From Sipunculus nudus (taxonomy: Eukaryota > Annelida > Sipuncula > Golfingiida > Sipunculidae), in NCBI GenBank assembly GCA_026874595.1, contig CM049309.1, positions 72,896,426 to 72,960,425 on the forward strand: a stretch of DNA of 64,000 nucleotides, given 5' to 3'. The position numbers and the translations under genes are program-made. The notes under the pieces are model-generated. The model was not told the origin of the DNA, made no database searches, and saw only the letters and a program-made list of their open reading frames with translations. The stretch's first letter is position 1, and each line of letters opens with the position of its first letter. Shown piece by piece: positions 12,641 to 23,220 of this stretch.

Positions 12641-12980
12641 GCAGTTTTATGTTTTATCTCTTAGGTATTTGGTTCTTCTGAGCATACCTTTATGCACAAC
12701 ATTCTGAACAGATTTGTTGAAATTTGAGAGAGGGGTTGAATACCACCCAAGGAACATGTTTTTGATTCAGTGGATTCAAACAAATTGTTGCATACATCTA
12801 GGTATAATAAAATAAAGCTATTCATTTGCATAAGGGGGCAGCTTTGTTCTGGGGGTGAGTTGGTTTGTGAAAAGTTGGATGAGAATCCTTCTGGTGGGGG
12901 TGCTGCAGATAATAAATTTTACAAGTTTTCTTTACTTTAGACATATTCTTTTATTTCAAAACTTTTGAAGCAAAAGAAAA

Positions 12981-13256
12981 GGTATGGTTCTCAGGTACTT
13001 TTTTTCAGAAACCAGTGCAGGCGGGCAATATTTTATTATTTACCATTTTTTGAATGTCTGATAAAAATGTCACATGAAAATAACAGAATTTTTTTTATAT
13101 ACAGGTAAAAGCACTTCATATCAATGGAAATATCAAAATGGTATTATTTGTATTATTTTATCTTCTTGAAAGATAATAATCAAAATAAAAAAATTTTGAT
13201 GCGGGGGGGGGGGGGGGGTGCAGCAATTGAAGCAGGCGGTGCCTGAGAACCATACC
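12981..13256. repeat. Foldback repeat with 15-bp arms around a G run
   Basis: GGTATGGTTCTCAGG at 12981-12995 is the exact reverse complement of CCTGAGAACCATACC at 13242-13256. The interior holds an AT-rich stretch and a 16-base G run at 13203-13218. This could be a small MITE or a foldback. I could not identify a target-site duplication. Confidence 0.75.
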
Positions 13257-13259
13257 ATT

Positions 13260-14185
13260 TATTTTTTTGCTAATTTTTTGCCCATTCATTCAAATTCTAA
13301 ATGTCATGACAGTGTAGGTGTATACCTAGGTCATATTTCAAAGTCCATGCACTTTCTGGAGTTTTAATTACAATTTCATAATATTTTCATGACTACAAGG
13401 TACTGAAAAAGTAGATCTTAAAGGTTGAATTTATTTTTAAAATCTGAGTGGTAGACTCCTGCTTTTTTTATTTTTTTCTTTTCATTTAATTTATTCTTAA
13501 TGAATGAAAGTATATATCCATGCATGCAAGTACAGTGAAAACTCTCAGATAAAGGCACTCATGTACCTTAATTAGTTTAGACAAACTTGTGATAATTAAA
13601 ATGAGTGTGAAAAGAGCAGTGCCTGGGTCAGTTGTTTTCTGGTTCCACAGTTAAAAAAGTAAATATATGAACAAATTCTAAAATACCATGCTATATGACT
13701 TCATGACTATTTTAAAGAGTTTCAACCCTTTCCTATAATTTCATGACTTTAAAGTGTCAATGTTATTTGAATTTCCAATGTTGTGAATTGATTTAATTAA
13801 TAAGTGGAATGTTTCAACAGGTGCAGACAATGTATTTATCCCACACTAAGCATAACATGTTTCCTAGTACACAGTTATTTGTATGTTATTGTATGATCAC
13901 TGTGAGCCAAATGACACTAAAATGTCTACTTTGACAAATGATACATTTTTCCAGTTACAAATAATAATGATGACCTTAAACATTATTCACAAGACAAATA
14001 TAAATGTACAGCAAGTGTATCAGGTAACATTTACTTTGGTATTATGCAAAAGATTGATAAATTTAAAATTTTTCAATGTTAGTAGAATATACCACATATA
14101 TAGGCATTCTGGACATATACATCATGTTTATCTCAGCCAGTTTATGCAAGCAGTCAAACATTTGTCATTTTACTGTAATTATTTT
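13260..14185. other. AT-rich non-coding stretch
   Basis: A 106-codon frame crosses the end of this stretch but has low-complexity AT-driven composition and runs into the G tract. I see no gene. Confidence 0.5.
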
Positions 14186-14692
14186 TGCTGGGGGGGGGGA
14201 TAATTCATTCCTTGTAACAAGTAATGGGTACACCTATTCAGATCACAGATGTTCTTTAACCAAGTGAGCTGGTACCTGTTACTGGGTTCCCTCAGATGTT
14301 GCAGAATAAAAGTAGTTTTTTTTTTTTTGGGGGGGGGGGTATAATTTGTTCCTTGTAATAATTAATGGAAACACCTATTCAGATCATAGATGTTCTTTAA
14401 CCAAGTGAGCTGGCACCTGTAACTGGGTTCCCTCAGATGTTGTAAAATAAAAGTAGTCCTTCAGACACTGTTGTTGTTAAACTAGGTTCCCTCAGATGTT
14501 GCAGAATAAAAGTAGTTTTTTTTTTTTTTTGGGGGGGGTGGGTATAATTTGTTCCTTGTAATAAGTAATGGAAACACCTATTCAGATCATAGATGTTCTT
14601 TAACCAAGTGAGCTGGCACCTGTAACTGGGTTCCCTCAGATGTTGTAAAATAAAAGTAGTCCTTCAGACACTGTTGTTGTTAAACATTTATA
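14186..14692 (+). repeat. Tandem repeat with T-run/G-run junctions, about three units
   Basis: Blocks near CCTTGTAA(T/C)AA(G/T)TAATGG, CACCTATTCAGATCA, AGATGTTCTTTAACCAAGTG, CTGGGTTCCCTCAGATGTTG and AATAAAAGTAGT recur from about 14190, 14331 and 14531. Each unit starts with a G run of 8-11. In the second and third units a T run of about 12 directly precedes it. A partial duplicate of the end block (CAGATGTTG...AAAAGTAGT) is inserted near 14480-14515. Confidence 0.88.
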
Positions 14693-15014
14693 AAACACAT
14701 TATTATTTTCCTAAAACAACAGGTATTATTATATACTTAAGATTTATATTTCTACTTTGGTTTCTATCTGTGTATACTAGTCTGCTATGTATTGGTCTCC
14801 CCCCTCTACTCCCAGTTCACTGACTGATAAACCAGCCCTTATTATCACCCAGTAGATAATGATTGTATCCTTTGTGGTATGAAGTATTCTGTAAGTCCCC
14901 ATCTATTCTAATTCAACACATAAAAATTAAAAATTACTGTATGTATATCCAGGTTATATTCTCTCTATCACTGAGGCCTGAATTTCAGTGGTAACTATAA
15001 ATCTCCAATTTGCA

Positions 15015-15215
15015 TTATTGCCTCCTCTAGGAGGTATTCATTCATTCCCGTTGGTGTGTTTGTATACCGGTGTGTTTGTTCACAACATAACTCAAGAAAT
15101 CATGAACAGAATCTCATGAAATTCTCATTGCATTTATGAAAAGGTCCAAAGGCGAATTGATTATATTTTGGTGTTGATCCAGCTCATTGTCCGGATTCAG
15201 AAACATCGATGACTA
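15015..15215 (+). repeat. Dispersed repeat I, copy 1
   Basis: It begins near TTGCCTCCTCTAGGAGG and contains GTGTGTTTGTTCACAACATAA and then TTTGGTGTTGATCCAG. Inverted diverged copies lie at about 23020-23220 and 62310-62510, which share the CCTCC, TGTGTTTGTT(CACA), (A/C)AACATAACT and GGATC(C/A) landmarks. It looks like an old, widely dispersed family without visible coding capacity. Confidence 0.65.
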
Positions 15216-15425
15216 ATATTCACAAATGTTCACTTATAAGTAAATGCACAAATGAACCTGTTAACATAAGATAAATAAGGAAATGCAGACATGGTGGAGG
15301 CTTGTATTCCTTGGAATTTCTAGCTGTGGATTGCAGCTAAACTTTTGTGTCAATTATTGACAATAAAGAGAGAAAAGAATTACTAGATTGAAAAGTCAGT
15401 ACAAAGAACCTAAAGACTTGCAAAT

Positions 15426-15886
15426 AAACAAGAGACCCTTAGGTCACGGCTCACAGCTGCCCAGAATTTTGTAATATTTTTGCAAATGCAAAATATACTT
15501 ATTTTTATTGTTATCTTTTATATACATATTAACATTTGAAAACATTTACAAATTCCCTTTTATTGACTTAATCTTGCAGGTACAGAAAAATAAGGAGAAA
15601 TATTTATGCCAAAGAGGAACAAAACAGTTCTTGTGATTTTGATATTAACCAGTCTTGAAGTGCAACAATAGGTTTTCAATGAAAATTTTTTTTTCCTAAA
15701 TCTTTCAAAAGAAATAAGTCAAAGTGACCCAGTGTCAGGTTTGCTAGGAGATCTTAGGGAAATCTAACTGTATATTGAATTTTGGATACACAGGTCAAAA
15801 GGTTTCAAAACAAGCCCTGCTAACCCCTGGCTGGCCAACAGACTATGATATTGCTCAGATGACTTGTAGTCAGCTGAGCTATAAAT
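15426..15886 (+). mobile_element. Element A2: short family A member
   Basis: The head AAACAAGAGACCCTTAGGTC is followed by GGCTCACAGCTG, a damaged form of the A-family subterminal sequence. The second half (about 15640-15840) matches the end block of A1, with landmarks GATATTA, AGT(C/T)(C/T)TGAAGTG, GGAGATCTT, TGAATTTTGGAT and GGTTTCAAAAC. The tail is the standard hairpin: TTGCTCAGATGAC, loop TTGTA, GTCAGCTGAGCTA. It is about 460 bp, so most of the body seen in A1 is missing. Confidence 0.72.
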
Positions 15887-16871
15887 GACTCTGATAGTGA
15901 TCAACCTATGCTAGCTTAATCTTGCTTTTAATGCATGATCAAAAAAATCTGGTGAAAGGTGTCACACTGCATCCTGTGTGTGAGGAGTGCAGGATTAATT
16001 CACTTCATCAATTCAAAATAAATGTGGCATGCTACAGTCAATGTCAGTACTGCTACAGTCTCCAGTATAACCACAGTTGCTGTGAACAGGTCTTAACCTT
16101 ATATTAGCAGTTACTCTGACACAAACATTGAGGTTACCCAGTTCAACTCATGTGACAAAATCATTCAACTCTGTACCAATCTGTTGAACTGAAAGCAAGT
16201 TCATGACAACTGTAGAACTTAATACTTTTGTTGTAGAAAATATAATAGTATTCAAATTATATTTCTAACAAATAATGCTGAGACTGCTCTTAGTCATGTT
16301 CCATCAATTTTTATTTGTTTTCTATCAATACTACTGCTCAGAAGGAATCATCTGTAAACATTATACACCTTGATTGATCCTGGTGCCATAAAGAACCTGT
16401 AAAACATTTACTGTTATCTGAATCCAGGATCCATTTATTCCTCCAGGGGGTAATCTTTATTTATCCTTACCGTAATCACAGTTTACAGACAACATGGCTA
16501 ATAAATAAGTCCTTTGGTTAACTGGTTGGTCTTGTGAATAATGTAGATGCTCCCAAGATTAACAGTTTGCCTCTGTACAATTTAACTTTTTAAAGAATTA
16601 ATTTTCCCTTTTGAAAATCTCTATTTATTCCTATTTTTCTGAATACATTAGCTGGAACAAAAGCTCCTTGTTGGTCCAGTGGACGAGGTTAATGCTCAAT
16701 AAAACAAAATCCAGCTTCTTGAATCCCTGTACAGTTTATTTTGGGTAATACCTTTTATTTCCTTTCCTCTGTATGGTAGTCAATGAATGATTGGTCCAGG
16801 TGTAGGTATTTGCTCTCTACTTGCTGCTCTTCCAGCATCCATGGTGCAATACGCATAAGGGCTGAATACAG
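15887..16871. other. AT-rich non-coding stretch
   Basis: No gene or element seen. Only chance-length open frames (61 codons or fewer). Confidence 0.5.
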
Positions 16872-17044
16872 TACAGTAAAACCTCAAAACTGTAAACACC
16901 ATCAGCACCTTGATATAGCAGTAACATTTTCAAGGTGGTTAACTGAGTGAGGTCTTATTTAAAGAGAAAAATAGAATCAGGACATTCTGAGGTGGTCCCT
17001 AACCGAGGTGGTCACCAGGATTGGTTTAACTGTAATGCTATACT
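16872..17044. mobile_element. MITE J1 with TACAGT ends
   Basis: TACAGTAAAACC at 16872-16883 is matched by GGTTTAACTGTA at 17033-17044, an inverted repeat with one mismatch in 12. The interior contains AAGGTGGTTAAC and GAGGTGGTC motifs. The ends start and finish at TA, consistent with a TA target. It is 173 bp with no coding capacity. Related copies are at 19312-19494 and, in part, 27179. Confidence 0.72.
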
Positions 17045-17626
17045 GCACACTCCTCACTGCTTGACACCCATGACACACCGCAATATCTCACTCTTTAATG
17101 GCCAAATATCTAGTTAATATCAAGAAAAAATATTTATATTCTCTGCTGTTCTTTTATAGCTTCACACTGCAGTCTGAAGCAATATTAACTCTCTCAATAG
17201 AGTGTATATCAGACGATAAACAGTCCTTTTATATAATACAGGGCTTGCATGAGAATTTGACAAAGATTCCTTTTTTATTGCAATGTATTTTCTACCTTTA
17301 TTGCAAAAGAAGCCTCAGGCAGACCTCACATGAGGAGATCTCATTGGGGGGTCAGACAAGTGGTGCATATAAAGCTAAGGCTTTTCCAGACAATTTTTTC
17401 AAGTGACCCTACTTTGGCAGAAAGAGCCTGCTTTGCTCTGCCAGAGAAGGATGCAGTTTCTATGACAACTCAGTGTACAGGCATAAAAAAGAAATTCCAG
17501 TGATTCCAAGGCACACATTGTTCTCAATATAGCAGTGTATTAATAATAAGAATATAATAAACAATATGTACAAAAATGCAACATGTACAAATATTTTAAA
17601 GTATGTTTGAATCATTACTTAATTTG
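17045..17626. other. AT-rich stretch with an unsupported 102-codon frame
   Basis: An open frame at 17098-17406 starts with ATG and has a hydrophobic run early in the peptide (about residues 14-28). It has no recognisable domain and no supporting splice sites or promoter that I can see. I do not call it a gene. Confidence 0.4.
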
Positions 17627-18044
17627 AAACTAGGGACCCAGGGGTCTCAACGCTCAGCTGTATTTGTCTATAAGAATATTTTGAAGAAATATTTAAGAAT
17701 GACAGTCCTGTGACAAAACTAGTCATGTTCAATATTCAAGGCAAGTTTTATGACAATCCATGCATTAATTATCAAGTTACTGGAGGTTTTGTATCAAATT
17801 TTTGATTATTCTGGAGGGTACTTACAAGCCCCATAGCTCAGAGGATATAGGTCACAGTTACCTAAATTCAGGTATCCAAGAAGATTTTTTATGAACCTTC
17901 ATAGGCTTACAGTTACAGGCTTCCAGGTTGAGCAGTTACGATTTGTGCCCTGCTAACTGAAAACCGGATGGCCAGACAGCCGGACAGACGACAGACACAG
18001 CGCCATACTTATACCTCAGATGACTTCAAGTCAGCTGAGCTAAA
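17627..18044 (+). mobile_element. Element B1: ~420-bp element with A-type ends and a different body
   Basis: The head AAACTAGGGACCCAGGGGTC is followed by GCTCAGCTG at 17652-17660, the reverse complement of CAGCTGAGC at 18032-18040. The terminal hairpin is CTCAGATGAC, loop TTCAA, GTCAGCTGAG, then CTAAAAAAAAA. The body (CATGCATTAATTATCAA, GGAGGTTTTGTATCAAATTT, GATTTGTGCCCTGCTAAC) matches B2 at 36650-36900 but not A1 or A2. So B shares ends with A while the interior differs. Confidence 0.75.
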
Positions 18045-19311
18045 AAAAAAAACATGCACCTTTTCAAAACATACATGAACTAATGCTGCAATATTCCAAA
18101 GGATCAGCAAAAATCTGAGAATTTCTTGACAGTTTTCATGAGACTGATAATTAGTTCCAATCTTGAACTGCTGAATTTCAGGAAATCCTGATAACTGGGC
18201 AGTGGGAATTCAGCATAATCTGTTGTTACAAACTTTCTCAAGAATATTTAAAAGTTTTAAAAAAAACCTTCATTTTTTGGTGGTCAGCGATTTCCTAAAG
18301 TAATTTTTATGTATGAGTTTTAGTAACAGAACTGTTTCTTTTTAAAGTGTCAATTTAGATTGAATATTCATTTTTCATATGGCATAATTACCAGAGCAGA
18401 AATGTTTGTTTCCAGATTTGACTGAAAGCCTGCATTCATTGTCATATTTAAATATGTTAAAAAAGGTTCAAGATGCTTGAAAATAAGTGGTTATATCAAA
18501 TTAAACACGAAAAATGACATTTTAATTTTGTTTTGATACCATGCACTGTTGCATATATAAAATTAATGAACACAGCACAGTAGATGTTGCAACCATATAT
18601 GGCAAAGAGCATGATTTAAGGCCAATGCAGCATCAACTCACCATACAGGCCATACAACAGGGGCTTATCAGTAATAAACTGATATCATACTGCAGCTGTA
18701 CCTTTTTTATTTTCCCACCAACCAAAACACAAAACAAAATATCCTTTGCAGTGGCAGCATCAATCCTTCTTAACACTACAATCATGTGATCATTTTGTCA
18801 ACATTTCTGGTCCAATTGCTGTTTCTGTGGGAATATCCACTGGTGAAATATGTGAACTGCAACTCTTTTATCTAAAACTATGCTGCAGCATCGAAATTTC
18901 CAAATGTTACATGTTCCAAATCACCTGACAATTTTCATATGCAAACCATTCTACTGCCCTTCAACAACCAGTCTGCGTCATTAACTTTCAGTTCACTACT
19001 GATGAAAGGAAAGCCAGCGTATTAAGTGTAATCTGCTTCAGCATTTGAAAGATATCCCAGCATGCATCATTCTGATGTGATTTTTTTTGGGTATCTTGCT
19101 AAACAAAACAGATTCTAGGTAAGATTACTTTGAAATTAACCAAGTTTACAACTGATGATGATCTAAGAGTCAAATATAAATTGCACTTTTAACTATATAC
19201 CCATAGTAATGTATATTTTATTTCACATGGATAATTTATCTATCTGTACATGTTAACTACCTTATTGGTAAAACTGGGTTTTTAATCAAACAAAAAACAC
19301 AAATACATAAA
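18045..19311. other. AT-rich non-coding stretch
   Basis: I see no gene. Two overlapping frames of 82 and 60 codons near 18541-18928 have no recognisable features. Confidence 0.5.
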
Positions 19312-19494
19312 TACAGTAAGACCTGTCTGAAAGGCCACCTATCTTATAAGGCCACCTGTCTATCAAGACCACCTTTAAGTGAAAAGAGTGCATTCACTCT
19401 GGTTATAACTAACCTGTCTTTTTAAGGCAACCTGTGAACTAAGACCACTCTTGACCAGTCCCAAAGCTTGCCCTATTACACAGGTTTCACTGCA
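19312..19494. mobile_element. MITE J2 with TACAGT ends
   Basis: TACAGTAAGACCTGT at the left is matched by ACAGGTTTCACTGCA at the right, an inverted repeat with a few mismatches. The interior has several AAGGCCACCT / AAGACCACCT blocks in tandem. Similar in size and ends to J1. The right TA end is degraded to CA. Confidence 0.65.
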
Positions 19495-20099
19495 TATAAT
19501 TCCATAGATAAAACCTAGCATCTCCCAGAAAATTAAACTGGTAATTTTTGCCATATGAAGCTGGGATCAAACATTTTGTTTTAATTGAGACCAAGAAATA
19601 AATATTTCCAGGGACTGTTTTGCTGGTACAGCCTGGTATGCAGACTATATTGCTTATCGGACAATATATGATGATAACAATATTATCATGAAGCATCTAG
19701 TATAAAGAAGACCCTGGATATCCAGGAGTTTTTAAAATTTACACCAACTTTTAAAGTGCACACAAGTATTGTTCCCTACTGGCAAATGAAAAAAAAAAAA
19801 AAAATTTTCAAAAGTGTGGGAGTTTTCTGGTAAATATAAGCCAACATTTTATGTTCACAAACACCATCTCTGCTGGCAAATTGAAAATACCAGTGGTACC
19901 ACTCTGGAATTTATTGGAAAAAGTGTTAAATCTTACAAGAAAAAAGTATTCAATTCCCTGAAAGAAATATGAAAAATCCCAAGAAACAAATGCCAAATTG
20001 CACAATTTTTGTACACTTTAACAGCATAGATACTTCTGAAGCTTAAAGAAGCTTCAGGTAAGATCTTTGCAGTTATGTAGCTAGTTATAGAATGACTCC

Positions 20100-20370
20100 T
20101 CCGTATTCCATATATATCTAGTGATTCTGTCAAACAGTGGCAAGATCACAAAAAAGAAATAATCGCAAATAAAAGGCCACTTGTATGAAATATGGACAGA
20201 GTATGTCTACTGCTTTCATTAAGTTCATGTAAACCGCCTAAAATTGCCAGAAAGTTGATGGTTTGAGAAAAAAGTATTAACCCCTGAAGAAACTATGAAA
20301 AAGTATAAAAGAAGTCTTTCCTGAAAAAAGTATGTTACTTTAGAACAGGTACTGAGTGGAGGCACTGAAA
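20100..20370 (+). repeat. Dispersed repeat K, copy 2
   Basis: The diverged partner of 12350-12640, same orientation, 7.7 kb away, sharing the landmarks listed for copy 1. Divergence suggests an old duplication or an old repeat family. Confidence 0.7.
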
Positions 20371-22774
20371 TACATAAAATGTATGTGCAGGTTATTGAAA
20401 ATGAGGAAATAGGTTGGAGCTGCATTTCCATGTGCCCATCTATAAATGTGTATATGTATATGCATTCAAAATTGCTCATATGATTTTTTAACTGTTCCAT
20501 TCATGTGACCATAAGCATATGTGCATGAAAATCATTAAAACTTTCATGCATAAGAGTCTGTGCATGTGAAGTATTAATTGTAAAGAGATTCCTGGTAAAA
20601 TGAAGTCACTCCAGCATCTTTTTATAAGGGAAAACCTGCAGATCCAAAGGACCACTAAATGTTTCTGCAAGTTCTCTTCCATAATTTCTACTGGAAATGG
20701 TCTATCAGTAATAAGGTGATAACCAGATGTTTCCAACAATGTCTACAAAATATACCTTCATCAGATTCAATGGTATTTAAGATACGGCACATAAGCAAAA
20801 TCAGTTAACTAAAAAATTATTTATAACATATACTAAAAATACTGAAAGTTTCTATTAGTGATAAGTTGATTTGCAAATGTTTAACAAAATATCTACATTA
20901 AACTTATAAAATCTAAGAGTATTTTTGAATGAATGATGACCTTAATAGTTGAAGTACTCAGGACTTAGATACACCATTACAGGCACATCGACAAGCATTT
21001 GAAGTCCTCTCATCTTTCTCTATTTACTAATAAATTAGTCAAAAGTTATTCACAAAGATAAAATCACTGTTGCAGGTAATTAATTAACAAAAAATACTCA
21101 AACATCCTTAACCTTTGATCTTTCAAAGCTGAATAGACTGCCACATGTGCATAATGCAGCATTTTGCAACAAATCATGGAGATATAAATTCTATTTGTTA
21201 ATAAATAAAGAATTTAATAAATGCCTGAAACCATGCTCAATGAAGATACTTTGGGAATTATTCATATAAAATGCCTGTATACTGAGTGGGATTCCAGTCA
21301 CTTTCTGTAGCAGACATTTTGGGAAGAAAAAGTAAAGACATTTTGGGAAGACCCCATTGCTTACACACAATTTAGCATCTCATGCAGGGCTTAACATTAT
21401 CAGTTAACTGCTGACCTGGGGCAAGTATAAATGGTGGTAGGACAATCAACAGTAGGTTCCTATATGCCTGACTGGGCAAGTGGGTGCAACATACACCTTT
21501 ACACAAAAGCCTGAATCTTGACCAATCTTAAGTTGGTCACTTCCTGTTTCAGGAGAAGTGAAATCATATTTTAATACCTCTAGCTTTGATTACATGCATG
21601 TTTTGATCTTTGCAATTGCCAAAGAGAAATATAATTTAAAAAAATAATCATATGGGTCACATTTTTGTGGATGTGGCCATGATTACTGATTTTTGTGGGA
21701 CAAGTAAAAAATCATGTAAGGCAAGTAAATGCTAGTGGTCACTAGCACTACTTTGCAAATTCTTTCAAAAATTAATATCGAGCCCTGTCATGGTGGGCTA
21801 TGGACTGGAAAATACATCAAGGAATAACTGAAATGAACTAATTTCAAGATTATTATTTGATTACAATTTAACTGAAGGCTTGCAATTCAATGCATCAATT
21901 ATTGTAACACTCCTAAAAGTAATGCATACAATGGATGCATATATGTGATTAAAATAAAACAGGTTTCAATTATCTGTGGCATTATGCATGCAGATAATAA
22001 CACCTACCAGTAACCAGTTTAAAAAGGTTTTGTGTGTTTGTACAAACATATAAGCAAAGCTGGTTTGTTGTGGGCGGCTGACAATTAATCTACTCATGTG
22101 GCATGCAGCCATTTAAATAAAGCATGCAGGTTTCTTTTGTAGAGAAACATGTTATCCCACAGTAGTCATGCTCATGTCTGCATCAGCCATAATTTTTTTT
22201 AACCCATGCCTAAATCATTTATAAACCAACTCCCTGGCCATGTTTTAAAATGATTTAAAAGCATTTGGATTAAACTAAATGTTTCCAAAGCAATTTCATT
22301 TAACTTGTTATTAAATGTTTAAACTGCCAGGTGAAAACATAAAACAGTACTTAAAAGGGTTTCAAAACATTTTGCATTTCCCCTGTGAGAGCGGTGTTAT
22401 TGTGTTTTTCTGATCAGACATTATTGGGTGCCTTTCTCTATTGCCTGTGCAATGTGTTTCAATGTGATTTTTCTAATAATAACCTGACATGTTGTTATCT
22501 TAAGCCTGCTGATAGCCAAAGGGGGAGTCCCCCATCCCTCCAGACCTTGAATCGATACAAAAATGCAGCAAAAATGTTTCTGAACACAAGTAAATCATGG
22601 TTACTTTGATGCATAGAAAATTTTGTGACATATTTGTGTCATGTCAGACACTGTATTGAACCACTGGAATTCCCAATGCAACATGTTTTCTTGAATCTCA
22701 ACTTAATTATCAATTATAAATCAGGGCCAGTTTGCAAATTTTGCACATGGAATGCAAGGACTTGTAAACTATAA
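20371..22774. other. AT-rich non-coding stretch
   Basis: Mostly featureless. A minus-strand frame near 20640-20741 looks mildly protein-like but lacks convincing splice signals (see the rejected list). The related phrase GACATTTTGGGAAGA is repeated near 21312 and 21336. Confidence 0.5.
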
Positions 22775-22860
22775 TACTGTGGTTGATTGTGTGGGTTTCA
22801 TATTTTCGATGTTCACGAAAGGAGAATGATCGCAAATAATAAACCACCGTAAATAAAAGG
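22775..22860 (+). mobile_element. Fragment related to transposon T2 (left end with hairpin)
   Basis: TACTGTGGTTG at 22775-22785 equals the left terminus of T2 at 41601. As in T2, it is followed by a GTGGGTTTCA arm, an ATTTTCGATGTTCACGAAA interior and a closing AAACCACCG arm. So the terminal hairpin is conserved although the sequence has diverged. No matching right terminus is visible nearby. Either it is a truncated copy or an 85-bp derivative. Confidence 0.6.
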
Positions 22861-23019
22861 CCCCATCATCAAAGACAGGTAAAACAGCAACAGACTGATA
22901 TTATACATAATAATTATCTTGTATGTTACTGATTATCTAAGGTACCTGTTATAAACAATCAGATCTTTCAAATTTTCTGGAAACAATGAATAATGTTTTC
23001 AGGTCATTCAATATTCACT

Positions 23020-23220
23020 TGGTAGTCCTAGGTTCATCAGTGCATACGTGACTATATACATGGATATTTCTTGATGTCGTTCCTGAACCTGGATCAACAC
23101 CAAATCTAATCAATTCTTCACTGGTCCATTCACTTTTCATGACTGCATGAGTTATGTTGCATGTGAACAAACACACAAACACACAGCACAAGGGGGATAA
23201 AAGCATACCCTCCTAGCAGA
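23020..23220 (-). repeat. Dispersed repeat I, copy 2
   Basis: In minus-strand orientation it carries the same landmarks as 15015-15215: CTCC near the start, GTGTTTGTTCACATGCAACATAAC and TTTGGTGTTGATCCAG. About 200 bp, diverged. Confidence 0.65.

Noticed and set aside
20640-20741. Minus-strand frame reading ETSGYHLITDRPFPVEIMEE, possible internal exon
   Set aside because: It looks mildly protein-like, but the possible acceptor (TTTTGTAG) lacks a good pyrimidine tract and the possible donor (GTTTTC) is poor; no known family comes to mind.
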